This document shows, in pieces, positions 1-6,775 of a DNA stretch of 64,000 bases; the first letter of the stretch is position 1, and each line of letters begins with the position of its first letter. This DNA comes from Cyanobacteria bacterium OH_SFB_17 (GTDB lineage Bacteria > Cyanobacteriota > Vampirovibrionia > Gastranaerophilales > Gastranaerophilaceae): the NCBI GenBank assembly GCA_023395735.1, contig JAEWYI010000026.1:1-64000 (forward strand), in the 5' to 3' direction. Position numbers and translations under genes: made by a program. The notes beneath the pieces were generated by a model, which had not been told where the DNA came from, did not search any database, and saw nothing but the letters and a program-made list of their open reading frames with translations.

Positions 1-407
1 GGTGAAAATTTAATTTCAGTTTTTTGAGTAATATTTTTTATCAATCCGTTTTTTACATCCAACTCAAGCTCATCGCCTGCCTTTATCAAATCAGTATCAC
101 ATTCTATTGCCAAAAGCCCAATGTTTATTGCATTTCTGTAAAAAATTCTTGCAAAAGATTTAGCAAGGACTGCCTGAACTCCCGCAATTTTAATTATTTG
201 CGGGGCGTGTTCTCTTGAAGAACCTAGTCCAAAGTTGTTTCCCCCTACTACAAAATCACCTTTTTTCATCGAGCTTGCAAAAGTCGGGTCAGCATCTTCC
301 AATACGTGTTTTGCAAATTCTTGCAAATTAGAGCGAAGGTGGAATAATCTTCCTGGTGCTATATGGTCTGTTGAGATGTTATCTCCAAATTTAAATGCTT
401 TTCCCAT
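1..407 (-). CDS. leuD: 3-isopropylmalate dehydratase small subunit (partial)
   Basis: The 3' end is cut by the window edge, leaving about 135 residues from the ATG at 405-407. The small swivelling subunit works with LeuC to isomerise 2-isopropylmalate to 3-isopropylmalate in leucine synthesis. The N-terminus reads FGDNISTDHIAPGR, and a GGNNFGLGSSREHAPQ segment follows; both are hallmarks of the LeuD/aconitase swivel domain. The next conserved block, AKSFARIFYRNAINIGL, is also present. It could be the small subunit of homoaconitase, which cannot be separated by motif alone. The hepT gene lies immediately downstream of its start on the same strand and is probably a separate unit. Confidence 0.85.
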   Translation of the reverse strand, partial: MGKAFKFGDNISTDHIAPGRLFHLRSNLQEFAKHVLEDADPTFASSMKKGDFVVGGNNFGLGSSREHAPQIIKIAGVQAVLAKSFARIFYRNAINIGLLAIECDTDLIKAGDELELDVKNGLIKNITQKTEIKFS

Positions 408-409
408 AA

Positions 410-763
410 CTAAAAATCCTTATTCATGTTTTTTAACATATTTTTTAATTCTTTGGTAAGAACCGGTAGATCTTGTTTTGCAGCTTCCCACAGCGTAAGA
501 GAATCTACACTTTCATAGGTATGAATTATTATATTTCTCATTCCTATTATGTTTTTCCAAGGAATTTCGGTATATTTTAATTGAAGTTCTTTTGGGATTC
601 TGTTTGCCGCTTCTCCAATAATTTCAAATAATCGTTCTATAGCTCTCAATCTTAATTTATCAATTTTAAATTCATCATAATTAATGTTTTTTATTACTAT
701 TTCAACTTCGATGCAGGCTTGAAGCATATCTTCAACATAATCGGTATAATTTTTTTTATACAT
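410..763 (-). CDS. hepT: HepT-like toxin (HEPN / DUF86)
   Basis: This is a 117-residue helical protein of the HEPN/DUF86 family. The C-terminal half carries RNIIIHTY, matching the RX4HXY RNase signature of HepT toxins. The preferred start is the internal ATG at 761-763 rather than one further upstream, because it overlaps the end of the nucleotidyltransferase gene by 8 bases, the usual coupling for this pair. In the known type VII system, HepT is an RNase or tRNA-directed toxin that MntA silences by AMPylating the tyrosine of the motif. That tyrosine is present here. Function in this organism is inferred. Confidence 0.85.
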   Translation of the reverse strand: MYKKNYTDYVEDMLQACIEVEIVIKNINYDEFKIDKLRLRAIERLFEIIGEAANRIPKELQLKYTEIPWKNIIGMRNIIIHTYESVDSLTLWEAAKQDLPVLTKELKNMLKNMNKDF

Positions 764-1049
764 ATAAAACCTCGGACAAGATTTGTTTACCAATATTTCT
801 TTTAAGGCTTTTTTTCATAACTATATCAACTTTTTTTCCAAATATTTCAGACAATGCATATTGAAGTCCGCCAAGAGTTAGAATGCTAGTTCCGTCTTCA
901 TAATCAATTAAAATATCAATGTCGCTATTTTGAGTTTGTTCATTTCTTGCAAAAGAACCAAAAACGCCCAACTCTGTTATCTTAAATTCAGCTTGCAGAG
1001 AAGGCTTTAGTTCTTTTAATTTATTAATTATTTCGTTGATATTTGTCAT
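756..1049 (-). CDS. mntA: MntA-like minimal nucleotidyltransferase antitoxin
   Basis: The protein has 97 residues from the ATG at 1047-1049. It carries the polymerase-beta-type motif GSFARNEQTQNSDIDILID, that is GSX10DXD, typical of minimal nucleotidyltransferases paired with HEPN toxins. The known role is to transfer AMP to a tyrosine of HepT and so neutralise it. Its stop codon overlaps the hepT start by 8 bases, so translation is probably coupled. A near-consensus promoter (TTTACA, 17 bases, TATAAT) ends 6 bases before the ATG, so the transcript is probably leaderless. The upstream extension that would overlap the divergent gene is rejected. Confidence 0.85.
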   Translation of the reverse strand: MTNINEIINKLKELKPSLQAEFKITELGVFGSFARNEQTQNSDIDILIDYEDGTSILTLGGLQYALSEIFGKKVDIVMKKSLKRNIGKQILSEVLYV

Positions 1050-1055
1050 ATATGG

Positions 1056-1084
1056 ATTATAACAAAAATTAAAGCATTTGTAAA
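1056..1084 (-). promoter_or_regulatory. mntA-hepT promoter, probably leaderless
   Basis: On the minus strand TTTACA (1079-1084) is followed by a 17-base spacer and TATAAT (1056-1061). The mntA ATG begins 6 bases later, so transcription should start at or next to the start codon. Its -35 box lies on the same bases as the -35 box of the divergent promoter. Confidence 0.65.
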
Positions 1085-1106
1085 ATTTTTTCAATAATAG
1101 TACAAT
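1078..1106 (+). promoter_or_regulatory. Promoter of the histidine phosphatase-like gene, probably leaderless
   Basis: TTGTAA (1078-1083), a 17-base spacer and TACAAT (1101-1106) lead to the ATG at 1113 after only 6 bases. There is no Shine-Dalgarno sequence. The -35 box overlaps that of the divergent mntA promoter, so the two polymerase sites are probably mutually exclusive. Confidence 0.6.
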
Positions 1107-1112
1107 GTAATT

Positions 1113-1733
1113 ATGTTCAATAGGAAATGTAAAATAACATTTATATCTCACGGCGCAACCATCCATTCGGAAGAAAACAGGCTTTTCGATAATGGTAACT
1201 ATCCGCCATTGAATGAAGCCGGTCAGCAAGAGATAGAAAAAATCTGTGAATGGCTAAAAGAAAAAGCGATAAAAAATGACAAAATTTATTCCAGTCCAGC
1301 TTTGAGGACAATCCAAAGTGCGCAAATGATTTCAAAAGTTTTTAAAAAAGATTTTGAAGTTTTGGATAATTTGGAGCCAAGAAAATATGGCGTTTGGAGT
1401 GGGTTAACATTTGAGCAAATTGAAGAAAAATATCCTCAAATGCTTGAGCAAATGCACGAAAATCCTTGTTCATACAGCCCTGAAAACGGAGAAGCAGTTG
1501 GAGATTTTGACAAGCGAGTTGATACTGTCATAAAAAAAATCGTAGAAGAAAATATTGGTAATAGAGTAATTATTGTTACTCATCCAGATGTCATCCAAGC
1601 TGCAATAAGCAGTGCGATTATGCTATCTCCAAGGCATCAGGCGAAAGTTTATATAAGAACAGGTAGCGCAACACAAATAAGTTATTTTGAACCTTGGGCA
1701 AGTTTAATGTATTCCGGTTATATCCCGCTTTAA
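1113..1733 (+). CDS. Histidine phosphatase superfamily protein with altered RHG motif
   Basis: The 206-residue protein has the phosphoglycerate-mutase-like fold pattern: an N-terminal catalytic strand, the YSSPALRTIQSAQMI segment, LEPRKYGVWSGLTFEQIEEKYP, and a late THPDVIQ block. These align with the family's SS.L.R...TA, E...G.WEG and SHG elements. The usual N-terminal RHG is SHG here (ISHGAT), so the first phosphate-binding arginine is missing, and the late motif is THPD instead of SHGG. It may be inactive, regulatory, or act on an unusual substrate. It is transcribed divergently from mntA. Confidence 0.7.
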   Translation: MFNRKCKITFISHGATIHSEENRLFDNGNYPPLNEAGQQEIEKICEWLKEKAIKNDKIYSSPALRTIQSAQMISKVFKKDFEVLDNLEPRKYGVWSGLTFEQIEEKYPQMLEQMHENPCSYSPENGEAVGDFDKRVDTVIKKIVEENIGNRVIIVTHPDVIQAAISSAIMLSPRHQAKVYIRTGSATQISYFEPWASLMYSGYIPL

Positions 1734-1790
1734 ATTTAATTTAATAAACTAAATTTTTTAGGCTTGCTATAAAATAAATCATGTTGTGAG

Positions 1791-1997
1791 TTAGAAAAAG
1801 TCCCTGATATCAATTTTTAGTGCAGTTGCTAGTTTTGTAAGTAATTTAATCGATGGAATTTTTTGTCCGTTTTCAATCATTCCAATATAAGATTTTGCGC
1901 AATCTGCTTCAAGCGATAACTCACCTTGAGACATATTGTTTTTTAATCTTATTTCTTTAAGTTTTATTGCGATATTTTTGCATATTCTTTGGTACAT
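1791..1997 (-). CDS. XRE-family helix-turn-helix regulator
   Basis: This 68-residue protein consists almost entirely of one Cro/C1-type HTH: KEIRLKNNMSQGELS, then AKSYIGMIENGQKIPSIKLLTKLATAL. The start at 1995-1997 was chosen because the upstream extension has no family character and runs into the divergent gene. Such small single-domain regulators often control their own or a neighbouring gene. Here the neighbour is the divergent prepilin-like gene, and a short inverted repeat lies between the two. The target is unknown. Confidence 0.75.
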   Translation of the reverse strand: MYQRICKNIAIKLKEIRLKNNMSQGELSLEADCAKSYIGMIENGQKIPSIKLLTKLATALKIDIRDFF

Positions 1998-2031
1998 TTC
2001 TTTATTTGGGTATAAGATATTTATATTGTCG

Positions 2032-2046
2032 TCCACAAATAGTGGA
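2032..2046. promoter_or_regulatory. Short inverted repeat between XRE gene and prepilin gene
   Basis: TCCAC and GTGGA are separated by AAATA. The repeat lies in the 83-base gap between two divergent genes, one encoding an HTH regulator, so it is a plausible operator. The arms are only 5 bp, so chance is possible. Confidence 0.3.
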
Positions 2047-2080
2047 TAGCAAGATAAATAAACTTTGGAGAAATCAAATT

Positions 2081-2767
2081 GTGAGTACAAAAGTATGTAA
2101 AAATTTATTAGCATTCACATTGGCTGAAATATTGATTGTAATAGGAATAATTGGCATAATTGCGGAGCTAACTTTACCCCCATTAGTTACAAATATTCAA
2201 GAACAGGTGTTAAAAACTTCTTTTAAAAAGGCTTATTCTGTAGCTTCTCAGTCTTGGTCGCAAGTTGTTGCTGAAAACCCTGAAACTTATATTGCAAAAG
2301 GCGGATCTGATTGCACGTGGCCAGATGGTATTACAGCAGATTACAATTCTCCAGATGGAAGAACTGATGCTTTTAAATCTAAACAAAAGGTTATAAAAAC
2401 ATGTCAAAATGAATCAGGATGTTGGTCACAAAATTGGGAAAGTTATTTAGATTTATTTGGAATGTCATCGTATCTTCCAAGTCGTTATAGTTGGGTTACA
2501 GCGGATGGAATGTGTTGGTCAAATCCTTGGGTTGGCCTTGATGAAACTCATATTCTAGTTGATACAAATTGTAATAAAAAACCAAATAAAATTGGGCAGG
2601 ATATGTTTTCAATGTTGCTTGGTAAGGATGGAGTTGTTTATTTTTATATTGATGATACCTCTACATATGGAAAACCTGTCTCTAGCGGGTATGTTTCCCC
2701 TCAATTAGATGATCCGGCTGTTATTAATGGACGAAGTGTGAGTTTCAAAAATTGGTTACAAAATTAA
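2081..2767 (+). CDS. Prepilin-like protein with N-terminal methylation-type signal
   Basis: From a GTG start at 2081 (GGAG ten bases upstream) the protein is 228 residues. The N-terminus is VSTKVCKNLLAFTLAEILIV followed by a hydrophobic helix, the class III signal recognised by prepilin peptidase. Cleavage would fall at A|FTLAE, with alanine instead of the usual glycine at -1 and the conserved glutamate at +5. The rest is an exported globular domain with several cysteines and tryptophans, unlike a major pilin. It could be a minor pilin or a pseudopilin. No pilus assembly genes lie nearby. Confidence 0.75.
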   Translation: MSTKVCKNLLAFTLAEILIVIGIIGIIAELTLPPLVTNIQEQVLKTSFKKAYSVASQSWSQVVAENPETYIAKGGSDCTWPDGITADYNSPDGRTDAFKSKQKVIKTCQNESGCWSQNWESYLDLFGMSSYLPSRYSWVTADGMCWSNPWVGLDETHILVDTNCNKKPNKIGQDMFSMLLGKDGVVYFYIDDTSTYGKPVSSGYVSPQLDDPAVINGRSVSFKNWLQN

Positions 2768-2791
2768 ATAAATTTTGTATTTTGAATTTAT

Positions 2792-3604
2792 TTAAATAAT
2801 CATTTTGTAAATTTCGTTTTTGTTAAGTCCGTACAAGTCTGCCAAAATTGTAGAGATGTCTTTTGCGCCGAAGTTGCGCTTTTTAAGTTTGTTAATTTTT
2901 TCAAGAATTTCTGTTTGCGCAACTTCGGCACTTTCTTGTTTATATATCATTGCAACAATTTCACCTTTTAAGGTGTTATTTTTAAAATATTCAATAACGT
3001 TTTCAACGTTTTCGATTACAACTTCTTCAAATATTTTTGTAAGTTCTCTGCCAACTGCAATTTTTGATTCTGGATTGAATTTTTTGATGTAATCAAGTGT
3101 TTTTAATAATCTGTTTGGAGATTCGTAAAAAACAAGATTGGTGTGGGCAAATTTTTGCAGTAAGGCAAAAATTTGCCCTTCTGTTTTCGGTAAAAACCCT
3201 GTAAAAGAAAAATCTTCGCCGTTTCGAGGTACTTGAGCAAGAAATGTTGTCAGCGCGCTCGCGCCAGCGAGCGCACTGATATTAATATTATTTTTTCTTA
3301 ATTCCTCGATTAAAACAGAACCCGGATCGCAAATCATAGGCATGCCTGCATCAGAGACAAGCGCAATTTTTTTGCCTTCGCTTAGCAAGTTTAAAAACAT
3401 GTTCACTCTTTCGCGCTCGTTAAATTTATGATAAGAAATGAGTTTTGTTTTTATCTCAAAATGATTTAGTAATTTTTGAGTGTTTCTGGAATCTTCGCAA
3501 GCGATTATATCAACATTTTTAAGCACTTCGACTGCTCTAAATGTCATATCGCCCAGATTTCCAATCGGAGTTGGAACTATGTAAAATTGAATATTCTTTG
3601 TCAT
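2792..3604 (-). CDS. rsmI: 16S rRNA (cytidine-1402-2'-O)-methyltransferase
   Basis: The 270-residue length matches the RsmI family. It 2'-O-methylates C1402 in the ribosomal P site, using S-adenosylmethionine. The N-terminus YIVPTPIGNLGDMTFRAVEVLKN, then ACEDSRNTQKLLNHF, then ALVSDAGMPMICDPG are diagnostic SAM-binding and tetrapyrrole-methylase-fold motifs. The usual PGPSA loop reads LAGASAL. A strong GC-rich hairpin lies inside the coding sequence at this loop. It is a single gene with no obvious operon partner. Confidence 0.95.
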   Translation of the reverse strand: MTKNIQFYIVPTPIGNLGDMTFRAVEVLKNVDIIACEDSRNTQKLLNHFEIKTKLISYHKFNERERVNMFLNLLSEGKKIALVSDAGMPMICDPGSVLIEELRKNNINISALAGASALTTFLAQVPRNGEDFSFTGFLPKTEGQIFALLQKFAHTNLVFYESPNRLLKTLDYIKKFNPESKIAVGRELTKIFEEVVIENVENVIEYFKNNTLKGEIVAMIYKQESAEVAQTEILEKINKLKKRNFGAKDISTILADLYGLNKNEIYKMII

Positions 3605-3729
3605 AAGTTAAATGTATCAAAAAGTAATTGAATTGTAAACTTTTATTACTTACAAGCTCAAAATATCGCAATAAATTTTTATTTTGTATCTTTTTATATA
3701 CGGTAGGTTTAAAAAGGATAGGTGTAATA

Positions 3730-4443
3730 ATGATTAATATTTCAAAAATCGGAACTATTATAGGGAAATTAGCAGGTGTATCAAAAAGTGCTTTAAAAGC
3801 AGAAAATAAATTGTTGAAAAATGAGCTTGGTCTGGTAAGAGAGGAGTTAGCTACAGCTACAACTCAATTAGGAAAGGCTAAGAGTGTTATTTCTGAAGCT
3901 GAAGCTTTAAAAGCAAGAACTTTTGCTTCTATTTCGACAGGCAAAGAACAATATAGCATTTTTTCAAATAATATTAAAAAAATTGCCCAAGGCGAAGCCC
4001 AAGTAAAAAGTTCACTTGAGAGAGTTGCAACAAATCAGGCAATTCCTGAAGATTATCAAGTCATAAATGAATATTCAAAATCATTAAAAAGCCATTATCA
4101 TAAATTGTCAAAAAATCCTCAATTTTTTGAGCGAGCAGATGAACTTCTTCAAACAGAGTTGAAAGCCACTGACAAAGATATGTTTAGTCCGGATTTTGCA
4201 GAATGCTATATTAAAAAGGTAAAATACAATTCAGATCCATATGCGATTTCGGTTGATTCTAAAAAGTATCAAAGTGAGCTCGAAACTGCTAAGAAATCTT
4301 TACGTTCAGTCTATAATAGACAAAGTATAAGTAATGAAGTAACAAACTTTGCTTATAAACATAACTCTATGTATCCGAACACATATAGTTTACGCAATGC
4401 GGTAGTGAGCAAGAATGTTAAGACATACGTTCCTCAGCAATAA
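3730..4443 (+). CDS. Hypothetical protein with N-terminal coiled coil
   Basis: This 237-residue protein is not recognised. The start at 3730 is preceded by GGATAGGTG; an upstream extension has no ribosome-binding site. Residues about 20-60 (LKAENKLLKNELGLVREEL and onwards) look like a coiled coil. The remainder is charged and helical, with no signal peptide or convincing membrane segment. The N-terminus (MINISKIGTIIGKLAGVSK) is amphipathic and could bind a membrane. It stands alone between rsmI and tpiA. Confidence 0.6.
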   Translation: MINISKIGTIIGKLAGVSKSALKAENKLLKNELGLVREELATATTQLGKAKSVISEAEALKARTFASISTGKEQYSIFSNNIKKIAQGEAQVKSSLERVATNQAIPEDYQVINEYSKSLKSHYHKLSKNPQFFERADELLQTELKATDKDMFSPDFAECYIKKVKYNSDPYAISVDSKKYQSELETAKKSLRSVYNRQSISNEVTNFAYKHNSMYPNTYSLRNAVVSKNVKTYVPQQ

Positions 4444-4556
4444 TTCCAATTTCTTGTAATTGAGTGACTAATTCTTCTTGTTTGATTTTCCCTTGATAAT
4501 ATTTTATGTTTAAACTAACATTATCGAGTGAATAAAACACTAGAAGGAGAAATAAA

Positions 4557-5348
4557 ATGTCAAGAAAACCAATTATTGCCGGAAACTGGAAAATGAATTT
4601 GCTTCAAAGCGAAGCTAAAGAATTATTTTGCGGAATAAAAGAATTTGTGAAACAATATTCAGCTGATCAATTGCCTACAATTGTTGTTGCACCTACCTTT
4701 ACATCAATTGCAGCTGTAGAGTCACAAAGATGCGATTGTGGATGCAGAGATAAAATATTTACATCTTCTCAAAACTGCCACTGGGAAAAATCAGGCGCTT
4801 ATACAGGAGAAATTTCTGTAGAAATGGCGAAAGATGCAGGATGTGAATATGTTATAATCGGCCACTCAGAAAGAAGACAATATTTTTCAGAAACTGATGA
4901 AATGATTAATAAAAAAGCAAAAGCTATTTTGGCAGGCGGACTAATTCCGATTATTTGCTGTGGTGAATCTTTAGAACAAAGAGAAGCTGGCGTTACAGAT
5001 TCTCATATTGCAAGCCAAATCAAGGCTGCTCTTGAAGGATTATCAGAAGATGAAATTTCAAAATCAGCAATTGCTTATGAACCAATCTGGGCAATTGGAA
5101 CAGGCAAAACTTGTGATTCTGATGAAGCAAACAGAGTAATCGCGATGATCAGAAATGTTGTTAAAGAAGTTTCAACTGCAGCTGCAGGAGATGCTATCAG
5201 AATTTTGTACGGTGGAAGCGTAAACCCTGGTTCAATCGAAGAACAAATGTCAAAATCTGACATTGATGGTGCTTTAATCGGTGGCGCTAGCTTGAAAGTT
5301 GACAGCTTCAATGAAATTATTGAAAAAACAATGAAAGTTGCTGTTTAA
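4557..5348 (+). CDS. tpiA: Triosephosphate isomerase
   Basis: The protein has 263 residues, slightly above the usual 250. It interconverts dihydroxyacetone phosphate and glyceraldehyde-3-phosphate in glycolysis. Diagnostic motifs are AGNWKMN at the N-terminus, IIGHSERR with the electrophilic histidine, AYEPIWAIGTG with the catalytic glutamate, and LYGGSVNP for phosphate binding. A cysteine-rich insertion (RCDCGCRDKIF) near residue 60 accounts for part of the extra length and is unusual. AGAAGGAG lies before the ATG, and a strong terminator follows, so it is probably monocistronic. Confidence 0.97.
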   Translation: MSRKPIIAGNWKMNLLQSEAKELFCGIKEFVKQYSADQLPTIVVAPTFTSIAAVESQRCDCGCRDKIFTSSQNCHWEKSGAYTGEISVEMAKDAGCEYVIIGHSERRQYFSETDEMINKKAKAILAGGLIPIICCGESLEQREAGVTDSHIASQIKAALEGLSEDEISKSAIAYEPIWAIGTGKTCDSDEANRVIAMIRNVVKEVSTAAAGDAIRILYGGSVNPGSIEEQMSKSDIDGALIGGASLKVDSFNEIIEKTMKVAV

Positions 5349-5358
5349 TTAATATATG

Positions 5359-5391
5359 AAAAAGGCGCGAAGCATCGCTTCGCGCCTTTTT
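5359..5391 (+). terminator. Rho-independent terminator of tpiA
   Basis: A 13-bp perfect stem (5361-5373 with 5377-5389) closes a 3-base loop and is followed by a T run. The GGCGCG arms stand out in this AT-rich sequence. Confidence 0.9.
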
Positions 5392-5497
5392 ATTTGCATG
5401 GAATTTTATCACAATTTGTAAAAATCTTGATTTTGATATTAATTTAAAGTAAACTATTTAAGCAGTTAAAATATATTAATCAAGGAGGATAATAACT

Positions 5498-5749
5498 ATG
5501 GCGACTCAATTTAGCGGAGCTCCGCAAGTTAAAACAAGAACAGCGTTACTAATTTTTATCAAAGGTTCATCAGCGCCGATAGTTTTGTATGTCGAAAATC
5601 CAAAAGCAGTATATGATGAGCTTCAACAACTATTGAAAACTCAAGCCCCAACCTTGATTGAAAAAGAAGGCGTTGGTCCGATTAAAAAAGTTACTTTTAA
5701 TATGAACCAAGTTTCGGCTGTAGCGCTTCAAGATGAGCAGTACGTGTAG
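5498..5749 (+). CDS. Conserved-looking small hypothetical protein
   Basis: This 83-residue protein is not recognised. A strong AAGGAGG lies about 8 bases before the ATG. It has two beta-strand-like hydrophobic stretches (TALLIFIKG and APIVLYV), then KAVYDELQQLL, suggesting a small alpha/beta fold with no membrane segment. It lies 14 bases before the DUF177 gene and may be cotranscribed with the ribosomal protein L32 unit. No function is proposed. Confidence 0.65.
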   Translation: MATQFSGAPQVKTRTALLIFIKGSSAPIVLYVENPKAVYDELQQLLKTQAPTLIEKEGVGPIKKVTFNMNQVSAVALQDEQYV

Positions 5750-5763
5750 ATTAGAGAGATAAA

Positions 5764-6279
5764 ATGTCGATAGAAAGATTAATTGTAAAGATAGATGATA
5801 TCGAAAACTCAAACGGAAAAACATTAAATATTGATTTTGAAAATTATTTAGAGGGAATTGAATCAAAAGAACCATTTTATGCGGAATTGGTTGCGATATC
5901 TATGGGCGATTTTATAAAATTGTCAGGTCATATTCAAGGGGTTGTTACTCTGAAATGTGACTTGTGCTTGAGTGATTTTGATTATGAAATCGATATTGAT
6001 ATAGATGAAATGTTTGCAAAAAAAGCATTGATTGATGAATATGGAGCAGAAATCGAGCTAAAGGACGGTCAATTTGTTACAGATCTTAACGGGGCAAAAG
6101 AGATGGATATTTCCGATATTTTGTATCAATCTGTAATATTAGATTTCCCAAATAAAAAAGTTTGTGGTATAAATTGTAAAGGTGGGGATATTTTCATTCG
6201 TGATGAAAATGAACCAAAAGAAGAAATTGACCCAAGATTGTCGATTTTTAAAGATATAAAAATTAAGAAAAATAGTTAA
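5764..6279 (+). CDS. DUF177 / YceD-family protein
   Basis: The 171-residue protein has the family's layout: an N-terminal beta-rich half, a central GVVTLKCDLCLSDFDYEIDIDIDEMF block with a CxxC pair, and a C-terminal ISDILYQSVILDFPNKKVCGINCKG segment with a second cysteine pair. YceD/DUF177 proteins are encoded next to rpmF in most bacteria and affect 23S rRNA accumulation. That order is kept here, with rpmF 61 bases downstream. The four cysteines probably bind zinc. Confidence 0.88.
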   Translation: MSIERLIVKIDDIENSNGKTLNIDFENYLEGIESKEPFYAELVAISMGDFIKLSGHIQGVVTLKCDLCLSDFDYEIDIDIDEMFAKKALIDEYGAEIELKDGQFVTDLNGAKEMDISDILYQSVILDFPNKKVCGINCKGGDIFIRDENEPKEEIDPRLSIFKDIKIKKNS

Positions 6280-6340
6280 GTAGTCATTTAGTTTTAAACT
6301 AGAAAGAAATATAAATAAATAGATAAGGAGCGAAAATCAA

Positions 6341-6676
6341 ATGGCAGTACCTAAGAAAAGAACAGGACATTCAGCACAAGGACACAGACGTTCTAACTGG
6401 AAAGCAACAAAACCTGAAACAACAAAATGTTTAAATTGCGGAGAGTTAGTTTTGACTCACACAGTTTGCACAGCTTGTGGTTATTATAAAGGCAAAGCAG
6501 TAAGCATTAAATCAGCGGATTACGTTGAAACAACTGTTGAAGCGCCTAAAAAAGAAGCTAAAAAAACAACAAAACCTAAAGTAAAAAAAGCTGAAAAAGT
6601 TGAAGAAGCTAAAGTTGAAGAAGCAGTTGTAGAAACTGTTGAAGAATCAAAAGAAGAAACAACAAGCGAAGAATAG
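6341..6676 (+). CDS. rpmF: Ribosomal protein L32 with long charged C-terminal extension
   Basis: Residues 1 to about 57 are a standard L32: MAVPKKRTGHSAQGHRRSNW, then the zinc-ribbon CLNCGELVLTHTVCTACGYYKG with four cysteines. The typical protein ends there. This one runs to 111 residues, with a low-complexity tail first rich in lysine (about 66-88) and then in glutamate and valine (about 89-111). The tail is in frame with no stop, so it looks genuine. AAGGAG lies upstream. The order DUF177-rpmF-plsX-fab is the classical one. Confidence 0.95.
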   Translation: MAVPKKRTGHSAQGHRRSNWKATKPETTKCLNCGELVLTHTVCTACGYYKGKAVSIKSADYVETTVEAPKKEAKKTTKPKVKKAEKVEEAKVEEAVVETVEESKEETTSEE

Positions 6677-6683
6677 AAAAAAG

Positions 6684-6744
6684 TTATATGGTGATAAAGT
6701 TGTGAAATTTAAATTTAAATTTTTTCAATTTTATCACCTTATAT
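6684..6744. promoter_or_regulatory. Long imperfect inverted repeat between rpmF and plsX
   Basis: The arm 6685-6698 pairs with 6730-6743 with a single mismatch (GGTGATAAA against TTTATCACC at the core). The AT-rich interior can pair further. No T run follows, so it is not a simple terminator. Its position before the fatty-acid cluster makes an operator or RNA attenuator plausible. Confidence 0.4.
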
Positions 6745-6775
6745 GTTTATAGATTAATAAACTAAAGAGGATAGA

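Noticed and set aside
3250..3279. A terminator inside rsmI
   Set aside because: It lies in the middle of an intact coding sequence at a conserved protein loop and has no T run.
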